NCBI GenBank assembly: GCA_913058575.1
Contig: CAJXRF010000005.1
Span: 52,103-116,102, forward strand
Source: an uncultured Bermanella sp.
Lineage (GTDB): Bacteria; Pseudomonadota; Gammaproteobacteria; Pseudomonadales; Oceanobacteraceae
Direction of reading: 5' to 3'
DNA length: 64,000 nucleotides
Both the position numbers and the translations under genes were made by a program. The notes beneath the pieces were generated by a model, which saw nothing but the letters and a program-made list of their open reading frames with translations, ran no database searches and had not been told where the DNA came from. Positions 40,216 through 49,838 of this stretch are shown here, one piece after another. Within the stretch, counting starts at the first letter, position 1. Each line of letters begins with the position of its first letter.

Positions 40216-41100
40216 ATGCTTTCTTATATTGAGCCCGTTTTTAGGCCTCCTAGTGAGGCTCGTTCTCTCATTCTTCAGGTAACGAATGGTTGTTCTTGGA
40301 ATAACTGCACGTTTTGCGAAATGTACACCCAAGAGCAAAAGAAGTTTAGAGCGCGTAAAGAAGAAGAGATTTTTAATGATATTTTACAAGCATCCAGATC
40401 AGTGGTGCCATTTGAAAAAGTGTTTCTGGCAGATGGTGACGCCATGGTTTTGCCTATGCGCAAACTGGTCGCCATATTAACTGAAATACGCCAAAAAATG
40501 CCTTGGGTAAAGCGGGTTACTTCATATTGCTTGCCGCGAAATTTAAATAAAAAGTCTGTTGAAGATTTGAAAGCACTAAAAGCGTTAGGCTTGGATATCC
40601 TGTATGTAGGATGTGAGTCTGGTGACGATGAAGTGTTAGAAAAAGTAAATAAAGGGGAGACTTACGAAACCCAAAAACAGGCTTTGCTTAAAATACGTGA
40701 AAGCGGCTTGCGCTCTTCGGTTATGATATTAAATGGCTTGGGAGGTGTGAAATATTCTGAGCAACATGCACTTAATTCAGCCAAGCTAATGAATGAGTGC
40801 CAGCCTGACTACTTATCTACTTTGGTGGTGAGCTTTCCTGTGGGAGAAGAGCGCTTTCAAGAGGGTTTTGATGGAGGGTGGCAAGGGTTGGATCAAACCG
40901 CTTTGTTCTTAGAGTTGCGCTACTTTATTAGTAACTTAAAGTTAAATAAAACCATTTTTAGAAGTGATCATGCCTCTAATTATTTACCTTTAAAGGGTAA
41001 TTTAGGGGCCGATAAAGACAGTATGTTAGCCCAGCTAGATAAAGCGCTGTACCAGCCAGATCAAGTTCATTTGCGTCAAGAGTGGCAAAGGGGGCTTTAA
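40216..41100 (+). CDS. Radical SAM protein
   Basis: VTNGCSWNNCTFCEMY (Cx4Cx2C), downstream ADGDAMVLP and GCESGDDEVL motifs. Confidence 0.85.
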   Translation: MLSYIEPVFRPPSEARSLILQVTNGCSWNNCTFCEMYTQEQKKFRARKEEEIFNDILQASRSVVPFEKVFLADGDAMVLPMRKLVAILTEIRQKMPWVKRVTSYCLPRNLNKKSVEDLKALKALGLDILYVGCESGDDEVLEKVNKGETYETQKQALLKIRESGLRSSVMILNGLGGVKYSEQHALNSAKLMNECQPDYLSTLVVSFPVGEERFQEGFDGGWQGLDQTALFLELRYFISNLKLNKTIFRSDHASNYLPLKGNLGADKDSMLAQLDKALYQPDQVHLRQEWQRGL

Positions 41101-41639
41101 TGACAGACACTTCGAATATCTCCTCACTTACAGCGCAATTGGGTAAGTTTGATGAGGTAATTAATGCGCTCCCGCCCATATCTGATTGGAATCCTGAGTT
41201 ATCAGGGGTCATGGATATGAGAATTAAAAAAGATGGAGGGTGGTGGCACGAAGGAGAGTTAATAAAAAGAGATAAGCTTACTCGTTTATTTAGCTCAATT
41301 TTAAAGAAAGAAGAGGATGAATATTTTTTAGTCACTCCAGTCGAAAAATGGCAAATTCAAGTGGATGATAAGCCGTTTGTGGTGCAGTTGGCGGAGGTGG
41401 TAGAGAAGGGTGGGCAAAAAGTGATTACCCTAATGACGAATGTTGGAGATGTAATTGAGCTAAACTCGGTCAATAGGTTATACCTTGATAATGAGGGGTT
41501 GCCCTTTGTCGAAGTAAGGAGTGGCTTGATGGCTCGGTTACACAGAAATGTTTATTACCAGTTGGCTGAATTTGCGATTGAAAACGAGCAAGGGCAGTTT
41601 GTTGTAAATAGTGCAGGGGAAAATCACACACTGGGCTAG
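41100..41639 (+). CDS. DUF1285 domain protein
   Basis: ATG overlaps the upstream stop; DGGWWHEGELIKRDKLTRLFSSILKKEEDEYFLVTPVEKWQIQVDD. Confidence 0.85.
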   Translation: MTDTSNISSLTAQLGKFDEVINALPPISDWNPELSGVMDMRIKKDGGWWHEGELIKRDKLTRLFSSILKKEEDEYFLVTPVEKWQIQVDDKPFVVQLAEVVEKGGQKVITLMTNVGDVIELNSVNRLYLDNEGLPFVEVRSGLMARLHRNVYYQLAEFAIENEQGQFVVNSAGENHTLG

Positions 41640-41651
41640 TTGGTTAAAAAA

Positions 41652-41667
41652 TGTTCCACGGGGAACA
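41652..41667. promoter_or_regulatory. parS-like 16-mer TGTTCCACGGGGAACA
   Basis: 15/16 identical to the palindromic Pseudomonas-type parS TGTTCCACGTGGAACA; intergenic. Confidence 0.5.
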
Positions 41668-41725
41668 AATATTAAACAGTTTGGTATTGGCCCGTTGATA
41701 TAACTATTGTTATTACCCAGCTAAT

Positions 41726-41753
41726 AAAAAAGGAGCCAAGCGGCTCCTTTTTT
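41726..41753. terminator. Bidirectional rho-independent terminator
   Basis: AAAAAAGGAGCC/GGCTCCTTTTTT, 12-bp arms between convergent genes. Confidence 0.92.
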
Positions 41754-41799
41754 GTTTTTGCACTACCAATCCAATTACAGTCTTGGTATTTACTGCTCT

Positions 41800-43440
41800 T
41801 TACATATTTGGATAGTTAGGTCCGCCGGCACCTTCTGGTGTTACCCAGGTAATGTTTTGGGCGGGATCTTTAATATCGCAAGTCTTACAATGCACGCAGT
41901 TTTGAGAGTTGATCTGGAAGCGCTTCCCAGCTTCATCTTCAATAATCTCATAAACGCCAGCAGGGCAGTAACGCTGAGCTGGCTCGTCATATAGAGGAAG
42001 GTTTTTCTCTAAAGGTATGCTCGCATCGGCCAGTTTTAGGTGGCAAGGCTGATCTTCTGCATGGTTAACGTTACCGATAAATACCGAATCTAGTTTAGCA
42101 AAGCTAAGAACGCCATCAGGTTTAGGGTAGTTAATCTTTTTGCTTTCAGAGGCAGGCTTAAGGGTAGCGTGATCCGGGGTTGTGTCATGCAATGTGAACG
42201 GCAAAGGCATAATATTGTGATGAATGTAGTTGAATGCACTGCCAGCAAATAAACCGAATTTGTGCATGGCAGGGCCGAAGTTGCGGCTGTTATGTAAATC
42301 CTTATGAACCCAAGATGCTTCAAAAGCAGCTGTAAATTCAGTGATTTCATCGTTTGCACGGCCAGAGTCGATAGCAGTCATAATTTGCTCTGCTGCAATC
42401 ATGCCGCTCTTCATAGCTGTGTGTGTGCCTTTAATCTTGGCAAAGTCTAGGGTGCCTGCATCACAGCCAACCACTAAACCACCAGGAAAGGTCATTTTGG
42501 GTAAGCAGTTAAGGCCGCCTTTAGTGATGGCGCGGGCTCCGTATGATGCGCGCTTTCCGCCTTCAAGGTGTTGCTTTAGAACAGGGTGGTGCTTAAGGCG
42601 TTGAAACTCATCAAATGGACTAACGTGTGGGTTGTGGTAAGACAAATCAGTGATTAATCCAACTACAACTTGATTGTTCTCGCCGTGGTAAAGGAAGAAA
42701 CCACCGGTTGAGCCTGATTCTGTTAAAGGCCAGCCAGTACCGTGAATAACTAAGCCTTCTTGGTGTTTGGCAGGGTCAATATCCCAAAGTTCTTTTATGC
42801 CAATGCCGTAATGCTGGACATCTTTACCTTCATTAAGGTTGAATTCTTCCATTAGCTGCTTGCCAAGGTGCCCACGACAACCTTCTGCGAAAACAGTGTA
42901 TTTACCACGAAGCTCCATGCCTGGCATGTAGCTGTCTTTTTGCTCGCCAGCTTCACTCAAGCCCATGTCGCCAGTTATTATGCCTTTAACGGCACCGTCT
43001 TCAACAATGTATTCGTGAGCAGTGAAACCAGGGTAAATTTCAACTCCAATGGCTTCTGCTTGCTCGCCTAACCAGCGAACTACGTTGCCTAAGCTAACAA
43101 CGTAGTTGCCATCGTTATGCATAGGTTTGGGAATCATCCAGTTTGGCGTTTTAATGCCTTTTTCGGCGCCGGTTAAAAAGTACACTTCATCCTTTTTAAC
43201 TTCAGTGTTCAAAGGAGCGCCAAGCTCTTTGTAATTTGGGAATAATTCAAGTAGTGCGCGGTCTTCAATAACGGCACCCGATAAAGTGTGTGCGCCAACC
43301 TCGGAGCCCTTTTCTACAAGGCATACACTTAGTTCTTGGCCTTTTTCTTCAGCAATTTGTTTTAAACGTATCGCTGTCGATAAGCCAGACGGTCCGCCGC
43401 CAACTACAACGACATCATATTCCATCGCTTCGCGTTCCAT
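41800..43440 (-). CDS. etfD: Electron transfer flavoprotein-ubiquinone oxidoreductase
   Basis: FAD motif VVVGGGPSGLSTAIRLKQ, C-terminal CVHCKTCDIKDPAQNITWVTPEGAGGPNYPNM; RBS GAGGAG before ATG at 43440. Confidence 0.95.
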   Translation of the reverse strand: MEREAMEYDVVVVGGGPSGLSTAIRLKQIAEEKGQELSVCLVEKGSEVGAHTLSGAVIEDRALLELFPNYKELGAPLNTEVKKDEVYFLTGAEKGIKTPNWMIPKPMHNDGNYVVSLGNVVRWLGEQAEAIGVEIYPGFTAHEYIVEDGAVKGIITGDMGLSEAGEQKDSYMPGMELRGKYTVFAEGCRGHLGKQLMEEFNLNEGKDVQHYGIGIKELWDIDPAKHQEGLVIHGTGWPLTESGSTGGFFLYHGENNQVVVGLITDLSYHNPHVSPFDEFQRLKHHPVLKQHLEGGKRASYGARAITKGGLNCLPKMTFPGGLVVGCDAGTLDFAKIKGTHTAMKSGMIAAEQIMTAIDSGRANDEITEFTAAFEASWVHKDLHNSRNFGPAMHKFGLFAGSAFNYIHHNIMPLPFTLHDTTPDHATLKPASESKKINYPKPDGVLSFAKLDSVFIGNVNHAEDQPCHLKLADASIPLEKNLPLYDEPAQRYCPAGVYEIIEDEAGKRFQINSQNCVHCKTCDIKDPAQNITWVTPEGAGGPNYPNM

Positions 43441-43634
43441 TGAAATCTCCTCAAAGTTCAAGCTAAGCTAACCCTATACTGGGTTATGTATCAATTTAGG
43501 CCATATCAGCCAAAAAGTGCGCGTAGTATACTGATTTCGCTGTATTTGGCCAAACACAATATATCTAGCCAAATCCAGTACTTATCCGCACAGCTATGTA
43601 AAAAATAATGTAAATTCTCAGGTGCAAGACTAGC

Positions 43635-43654
43635 ATTCAAACGCGCGTTTGAAT
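43635..43654. promoter_or_regulatory. Perfect 20-bp palindrome ATTCAAACGCGCGTTTGAAT, candidate PsrA operator
   Basis: CAAAC-N4-GTTTG core in the divergent etfD-etfBA intergenic. Confidence 0.75.
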
Positions 43655-43851
43655 AGAATTCAGCACACAAATGTTAGCTAAGCAGAAATTGTAACGATTT
43701 TAGGTGTTAGCTGCCCACTCGGCGCATATTGACCTTGTCTATATTTAAGTTCAATATATTGCGCCGTTAAGAGCGACGGGCACGTCTAGTTTCTATTTCC
43801 TTTGCAATGCCTGTCTTGCTTTATAAATCCACTCAATTTGACGGAGAATCT

Positions 43852-44601
43852 ATGAAGGTTCTTGTTGCTGTTAAGCGTGTCATTGACTACAACGTAAAAG
43901 TACGCGTTAAAGCCGATAACTCTGATGTAGATCTAGCCAACGTTAAAATGGCTATGAATCCATTCTGTGAAATCGCGGTTGAAGAAGCGGTTCGCCTAAA
44001 AGAAAAAGGCGTAGCCACTGAAATCGTTGTTGTTTCTATAGGCCCTAAAGTTGCTCAAGAGCAAATTCGTACTTCACTAGCCCTAGGTGCAGACCGCGGT
44101 ATTCTAGTTGAGACCGAAGAAAAGCTTGAATCACTAAGTGTGGCAAAAATTCTTAAAGGTATCGTTGATAAAGAACAGCCACAATTGGTTATTCTTGGTA
44201 AGCAGTCTATCGACAACGATAACAACCAAACTGGTCAAATGCTGGGTGCATTAACTGGCTTGCCTCAAGGTACATTCGCTTCTGAAGTGACTGTTGAAGG
44301 CGACAAAGTTAACGTTACTCGTGAAATTGACAGTGGTCTACGTACGGTTGGTTTGACTTTGCCTGCCATCGTAACCAGTGACTTGCGCTTAAACGAGCCT
44401 CGTTATGCATCTTTGCCTAACATCATGAAGGCCAAGCGTAAGCCATTAGAAGTGGTAACGCCTAGTGATCTTGGTGTTGAAGTTAAATCCACTCAGACTC
44501 TTGTTAAAGTAACTCCTCCTGCAGAGCGTTCTGCTGGAATCAAGGTTGCTAGCGTAGATGAGCTAGTTGAGAAACTTAAAAACGAAGCGAAGGTACTGTA
44601 A
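43852..44601 (+). CDS. etfB: Electron transfer flavoprotein beta subunit
   Basis: [35 protein letters not shown]. Confidence 0.96.
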   Translation: MKVLVAVKRVIDYNVKVRVKADNSDVDLANVKMAMNPFCEIAVEEAVRLKEKGVATEIVVVSIGPKVAQEQIRTSLALGADRGILVETEEKLESLSVAKILKGIVDKEQPQLVILGKQSIDNDNNQTGQMLGALTGLPQGTFASEVTVEGDKVNVTREIDSGLRTVGLTLPAIVTSDLRLNEPRYASLPNIMKAKRKPLEVVTPSDLGVEVKSTQTLVKVTPPAERSAGIKVASVDELVEKLKNEAKVL

Positions 44602-45530
44602 TGAGCATATTAGTTATTGCAGAACACGATAATAGCGCCATTAACGGTGCTACTTTAAACACCATTTCTGCTGCCAAAGCCATCGGTGGCGACATCGATC
44701 TTTTGGTTGCTGGTGAAGCTTGTGGCGCAGCAGCTGAAGCTGCTGCAAAAATCGAAGGCGTGACTAAAGTTTTAGTAGCCGACGATGCTGCATACAAATA
44801 CCAGTTAGCTGAATCTATGGGTGACCTAGTAGCTGAGCTTGGTAAAGGTTATAGCCATATTTTGGCGCCTGCTACCACTACTGGTAAAGATTTCCTACCT
44901 CGCGCTGCAGCATTGCTAGACGTGAACATGGTTTCTGAAATCGTTAAAGTTGAATCTGCCGATACTTTCTTGCGTCCTATTTACGCAGGCAACGCTATCG
45001 CAACCGTTCAATCTAACGATGCAATTAAAGTAATTACTGTTCGTGCAACTGGTTTTGATGCCGTTGCAAGTGAAGGTGGTTCTGCGTCAGTTGAATCTGT
45101 ATCGGCTATTGCAGACAAAGGTGTTTCTACTTTTGTTGGTGAAGAGCTAGCTAAATCTGATCGTCCTGAGCTAACAGCTGCAAGCATTGTTATCTCTGGT
45201 GGTCGCGGTATGCAGAACGGCGATAACTTTGAAATGCTTTATAAAGTTGCCGATAAGCTTGGCGCTGCTGTAGGTGCATCTCGTGCCGCTGTTGATGCGG
45301 GCTTCGTACCAAACGATATGCAAGTTGGTCAAACGGGTAAAATTGTTGCTCCTGACTTGTACGTTGCCGTTGGTATCTCTGGTGCCATTCAGCATCTTGC
45401 TGGTATGAAAGATTCTAAAGTGATCGTTGCGATCAACAAAGATGAGGAAGCGCCTATCTTCCAAGTTGCCGACTACGGTTTAGTGGCTGACTTGTTTGAA
45501 GCGATTCCAGAGTTGGAAAGCAAGCTTTAA
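44601..45530 (+). CDS. etfA: Electron transfer flavoprotein alpha subunit
   Basis: ISGGRGMQNGDNFEMLYKVADKLGAAVGASRAAVDAGFVPNDMQVGQTGKIVAPDLYVAVGISGAIQHLAGM. Confidence 0.97.
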   Translation: MSILVIAEHDNSAINGATLNTISAAKAIGGDIDLLVAGEACGAAAEAAAKIEGVTKVLVADDAAYKYQLAESMGDLVAELGKGYSHILAPATTTGKDFLPRAAALLDVNMVSEIVKVESADTFLRPIYAGNAIATVQSNDAIKVITVRATGFDAVASEGGSASVESVSAIADKGVSTFVGEELAKSDRPELTAASIVISGGRGMQNGDNFEMLYKVADKLGAAVGASRAAVDAGFVPNDMQVGQTGKIVAPDLYVAVGISGAIQHLAGMKDSKVIVAINKDEEAPIFQVADYGLVADLFEAIPELESKL

Positions 45531-45548
45531 ATAGCTGATTTTTTGCTC

Positions 45549-45576
45549 AAAGCCTGGCTATGCCAGGCTTTTTTTT
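45549..45576 (+). terminator. Rho-independent terminator of etfBA
   Basis: AAAGCCTGGC-TAT-GCCAGGCTTTTTTTT. Confidence 0.92.
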
Positions 45577-45699
45577 GCTCAAAATAAATTTAATTGTTAG
45601 TAAAGTCACTGTTTTTGCACCAGTCGTTTTAAATATAGGAAACTACTAGGTACACTGAGAGTCTATCTAGATAACAATAACAACGGATACAGGTACTGA

Positions 45700-47187
45700 G
45701 TGGACGCAATCGAACAAACCTCCTCAAATTCTCGTTTACCCTATGGTTTTGCTAAACGCTTTGGTTTAGCGGCAGATTACTCTGCAGAATCGGGATACCT
45801 AGCTTGGTATAAAGACGATACACCTGTACAGGCCATACTCGAATGCATGCGCATTTTAGGGTCTAACGTAAAGTTTCAGGCCGCCACCGAAGAAGACTTT
45901 AATATTCAGTTGGCTCGAATATATCAAGAGTCAGGTGACAGTCGAGAGGCCATGGAAGAATTAGGCGATGATATGGACTTAGCCAGTCTTGCCAATATGA
46001 TTCAAGAAACCGAAGACTTATTAGAACAACAGGATGATGCACCGATTGTTCGTCTTATTAATGGCATTTTAACCGATGCTGTCAAACGCAACGCCTCAGA
46101 TATTCACATAGAAACATTCGAAAAACGCCTTGTTGTGCGTTCTCGCGTAGATGGCATATTACAAGAAGTGTTAGAGCCTAAGAGGGCGCTAGCTCCTTTG
46201 TTGGTTAGCCGTATTAAAGTTATGTCTAAATTAGACATTGCAGAAAAAAGAATCCCACAGGATGGCCGTATTGCATTACGACTCGCCGGTCGAGAAGTAG
46301 ATGTGCGAGTTTCTACCATGCCCTCAACCCATGGTGAGCGAGTGGTAATGCGTTTACTGGATAAACAAGCAGGGCGTTTGAACTTAAAGCAGCTCGGCAT
46401 GAAAGGCGATAATCTAAAAGACCTGTTAAACATTATTAGTAAGCCTCACGGCATTATGCTGGTCACGGGACCAACCGGTTCCGGTAAAACCACCACGTTG
46501 TATGCTGCATTAAGTGAATTAAATGACAGCTCCAGAAACATTCTTACGGTTGAAGATCCAGTAGAGTACAGTCTGCCCGGTATAGGGCAAACCCAGGTTA
46601 GCAATAAAGTAGACATGACCTTTGCCCGAGGCTTAAGAGCCATATTAAGGCAAGACCCTGATGTAGTGATGATTGGGGAGATTCGAGATTTAGAAACTGT
46701 AGAAATTGCGGTTCAAGCATCACTTACGGGTCACTTAGTATTATCTACGCTTCATACAAATACTGCCGTGGGCGCCGTTACCCGTTTGCAAGATATGGGC
46801 ATTGAGCCATTTTTATTGGCATCTAGTTTAGTCGGGGTCGTGGCACAGCGTTTAGTGCGAACTCTATGTCCAGATTGTCGTGCTGAATACCAAGCGGATG
46901 AAGCTGAAAAAGCATTGTTTAGCATGGAGCCTCATGAAGACTTAACTCTATATCATGCTAAAGGCTGCACTAATTGCAGTGGCACAGGCTACAAAGGCCG
47001 ACGCGGTATCTACGAAATAATTGAAGTGGATGATGGTCTTAAAACACTTATTCATAATGGTGCAGGTGAGCTGGAACTTAATAAGTACGCCCGTGGTCGC
47101 AGTAAGAGCATTCAACAGGACGGATTACAAAAAGTGCTCATAGGTGAAACGACACTCGAAGAAGTACTAAGGGTAAGCAAGGCATAA
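45700..47187 (+). CDS. gspE: Type II secretion system ATPase
   Basis: GPTGSGKTTTLYAAL Walker A, Cx2C...CxxC zinc motif (CPDC/CTNC); GTG start. Confidence 0.95.
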   Translation: MDAIEQTSSNSRLPYGFAKRFGLAADYSAESGYLAWYKDDTPVQAILECMRILGSNVKFQAATEEDFNIQLARIYQESGDSREAMEELGDDMDLASLANMIQETEDLLEQQDDAPIVRLINGILTDAVKRNASDIHIETFEKRLVVRSRVDGILQEVLEPKRALAPLLVSRIKVMSKLDIAEKRIPQDGRIALRLAGREVDVRVSTMPSTHGERVVMRLLDKQAGRLNLKQLGMKGDNLKDLLNIISKPHGIMLVTGPTGSGKTTTLYAALSELNDSSRNILTVEDPVEYSLPGIGQTQVSNKVDMTFARGLRAILRQDPDVVMIGEIRDLETVEIAVQASLTGHLVLSTLHTNTAVGAVTRLQDMGIEPFLLASSLVGVVAQRLVRTLCPDCRAEYQADEAEKALFSMEPHEDLTLYHAKGCTNCSGTGYKGRRGIYEIIEVDDGLKTLIHNGAGELELNKYARGRSKSIQQDGLQKVLIGETTLEEVLRVSKA

Positions 47188-47190
47188 TTC

Positions 47191-48405
47191 ATGGCAGTTT
47201 TCGAGTACGTTGCTCTTAATGATAAGGGCAAGCAAAAGAAGGGCATTATCGAGGCCGATAGTCCTCGCCAGGTTCGCCAGCAATTGCGCGATAAAGCCTG
47301 GATGCCGCTTTCAGTTGAAGCCACTGAAGTAAAGGATGCTAAAAACCCTCTTTCCGGTTTGTTTAAACGCGGCATAAGCACGCCAGATTTGGCCATGCTT
47401 ACACGCCAGCTATCTACACTGATCTCTGCAGGGCTGCCCATTGAAGAAACGTTAAGGGCCACCGCTCAGCAAACTGAAAAAAAACACATTAAGTCTATGA
47501 TTTTAGATATCCGTTCTCGGGTATTGGAAGGGCACAGTCTGGCGGCTGCCCTTGATGATTTTGATCATGCATTCCCAAAGCTATATCGAGCGACCGTGGC
47601 CGCAGGTGAACACGCCGGCCACCTTGATACTGTGTTAAATCGCCTCGCCGATTACATGGAAAGCAGCCAAGTGAATCAGCAAAAAATTAAGTTAGCCGCC
47701 GTTTACCCCATTATTTTGTGCATAGTGGCAGTGTCCATTGTGGTCGGGCTTTTAACCTATGTAGTGCCCGATATTGTTGAAGTGTTTGTAAAAAACGGTC
47801 AAGAACTTCCACCTTTAACGCAAATTATGATCACCTCCAGTGACTTTTTAAAAGCTCACGGGTTTAAACTGGGTTTTGTTGTTGCAGCCATTATCATTGG
47901 TTTCAAATGGGCTGTAAGACGGGAAAAAATTAAATACCGTTATCATGAAATCATGTTAAGCATGCCCTTTTTTGGAAAAATGATAAAAAGTTTTAATACC
48001 TCAAGCTTTGTAAGTACTTTAGCCATTTTAAACTCAAGTGGTGTGCCCTTAGTAGAGGCCATGAAAATCGCTGCCCAAGTAGTCGGAAATGTGGTTATAG
48101 AGGAGCGTCTTGGCATTGCCTCACAGCAAGTGACAGAAGGGGGCAGTTTGCACAAGGCACTAGAAGAGACCAAAGTATTCCCACCCATGATGATGCACAT
48201 GATCGCCAGTGGTGAAGTCAGTGGTGAATTAGACAGCATGCTTGAAAAAACCTCTAAAAACCAAGAAGCCGATTTGCAAAATACCATCACGACTTTGGTC
48301 AGTATGTTTGAGCCTATTATGTTGTTGGCTATGGGCGGCATCGTGGTGTTGATTGTAATAGCGATCATGCTGCCAATACTTAACATGAACCAAATGATTT
48401 CCTAA
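47191..48405 (+). CDS. gspF: Type II secretion inner-membrane protein
   Basis: T2SSF domains, three TM helices, follows gspE. Confidence 0.95.
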   Translation: MAVFEYVALNDKGKQKKGIIEADSPRQVRQQLRDKAWMPLSVEATEVKDAKNPLSGLFKRGISTPDLAMLTRQLSTLISAGLPIEETLRATAQQTEKKHIKSMILDIRSRVLEGHSLAAALDDFDHAFPKLYRATVAAGEHAGHLDTVLNRLADYMESSQVNQQKIKLAAVYPIILCIVAVSIVVGLLTYVVPDIVEVFVKNGQELPPLTQIMITSSDFLKAHGFKLGFVVAAIIIGFKWAVRREKIKYRYHEIMLSMPFFGKMIKSFNTSSFVSTLAILNSSGVPLVEAMKIAAQVVGNVVIEERLGIASQQVTEGGSLHKALEETKVFPPMMMHMIASGEVSGELDSMLEKTSKNQEADLQNTITTLVSMFEPIMLLAMGGIVVLIVIAIMLPILNMNQMIS

Positions 48406-48462
48406 GCGTCATCCAACTTAAATAAAAACATAAAAATTTAACAAATACTTAAAGGAGTAAAT

Positions 48463-48876
48463 ATGAAAAATCAAAAGGGCTTTACCCTAATAGAAATTAT
48501 GGTTGTACTGGCTATTTTAGCCGGGTTAATCGCCATGGTTGCACCGAACATTATTGGTGAAGCTGGTGCTGCGAGAGTGAAAACAGCTAAAGCCGAAATG
48601 GCCAATATTGCTTTGGCACTGGATATGTACAAATTAGATAACTTTACATATCCATCCACTTCACAAGGCATTGAAGCATTGGCAAGCAAGCCATCGGGTT
48701 CTCCTGAGCCTAAAAATTATAAGTCTGGTGGTTATATGAAAAAAATGCCAACCGACCCTTGGGGCAACCCGTATGTATATTTCTCTAAAAAAAGTTCATA
48801 TGAAATTGTCTCTTACGGTGCTGACGGCGAAGAGGGTGGCGAAGAAGACGCTGCCGATATTAGCAGTAACGATTAA
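48463..48876 (+). CDS. gspG: Major pseudopilin
   Basis: MKNQKGFTLIEIMVVLAILAGLIAMVAPNI. Confidence 0.96.
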   Translation: MKNQKGFTLIEIMVVLAILAGLIAMVAPNIIGEAGAARVKTAKAEMANIALALDMYKLDNFTYPSTSQGIEALASKPSGSPEPKNYKSGGYMKKMPTDPWGNPYVYFSKKSSYEIVSYGADGEEGGEEDAADISSND

Positions 48877-48883
48877 ATAACTT

Positions 48884-49462
48884 ATGAAGACACAACGCGG
48901 ATTCACATTAATAGAAGTTTTAGTAGTGCTGGTGATTATCGCCATGCTGGTATCTATGGCAGCTATTAATACCGGTGGTGATCCGCGTAAAGACCATCTT
49001 ATAACTGAGGCTGAACGTTTAAAGTTCTTTCTAGAAGCAGTTTCTGATGAGGCTTTATTTCAAAATAAAGACTTGGGTTTCGTAGTCACTAAATCAAATC
49101 TTACTCCATATTCCTATGAAGACGTAGTCGACCCCAATGCGACCAATAATGGTGTAGCGACTAATGTAACGCCACAAACTAAAAAGGAGTGGTCTCCCTA
49201 TAAAGGACGTTTCACCGATGTCTTTGAGTTACCCTCCGAAGAAATGCAATTTAATTTAAAAGTAGATGGGCAAGAAGTGATTTTGGGGTATTCACAAGAG
49301 AAAAAAGAAGATGAAGAGGCGAAGCCCCAAATTCACTTGTTAAGTTCTGGGGAGCAAAGTGTATCTTCGATTGAAATTTATTTTGATGATTTAGACTTTT
49401 CAACCACCACTCGCGGCACGGGTGTGGGGCGCTATTATGTGGATATGAATAATAATGAGTAG
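48884..49462 (+). CDS. gspH: Minor pseudopilin
   Basis: MKTQRGFTLIEVLVVLVIIAML; operon position. Confidence 0.9.
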   Translation: MKTQRGFTLIEVLVVLVIIAMLVSMAAINTGGDPRKDHLITEAERLKFFLEAVSDEALFQNKDLGFVVTKSNLTPYSYEDVVDPNATNNGVATNVTPQTKKEWSPYKGRFTDVFELPSEEMQFNLKVDGQEVILGYSQEKKEDEEAKPQIHLLSSGEQSVSSIEIYFDDLDFSTTTRGTGVGRYYVDMNNNE

Positions 49463-49838
49463 GCAGTCCGGGTTTACATTATTGGAAGTAATGATTGCCA
49501 TTACTATATTCGCCATGCTGGCTACAACAGTGTCCCAAGTGGCTTCGGTAACGGTAGATAACCAGATTCATCTTGAAAAAAAGATGTTGGCTACTTGGAT
49601 TGCCGAAAATAAAATCATTGAGATGCGCACCCTTGAGTGGGATAAAGTTAAAAAAGGTAAGGAAGACATTAAAATGTCAGACCGTGAATGGATCATAACT
49701 ACTACGGTTAAAGAAAAAAAGAAGTTTGGAGTACTACCTATTCCGTTAGATTTAAAGGAAATTACTGTGTCAGTTGCGCTAAAAGAAATGTCTGATGCAC
49801 CTCTTCAATCCTTCATATCCTATATTGCTAATGATTAA
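49455..49838 (+). CDS. gspI: Minor pseudopilin
   Basis: SGFTLLEVMIAITIFAML...WIAENKIIEMR. Confidence 0.92.
   Translation: MSRQSGFTLLEVMIAITIFAMLATTVSQVASVTVDNQIHLEKKMLATWIAENKIIEMRTLEWDKVKKGKEDIKMSDREWIITTTVKEKKKFGVLPIPLDLKEITVSVALKEMSDAPLQSFISYIAND

Noticed and set aside
40243-40330. Radical SAM Cx4Cx2C spacing instead of Cx3Cx2C as a novelty
   Set aside because: I recognise this GCSWNxCTFCEMY pattern as a widespread radical SAM subgroup, so it is probably not novel.
46104-46433. 109-aa minus-strand ORF inside gspE
   Set aside because: Antisense to the conserved gspE ATPase region; shadow ORF.
47943-48386. 147-aa minus-strand ORF inside gspF
   Set aside because: Antisense shadow ORF of gspF with no recognisable domain.
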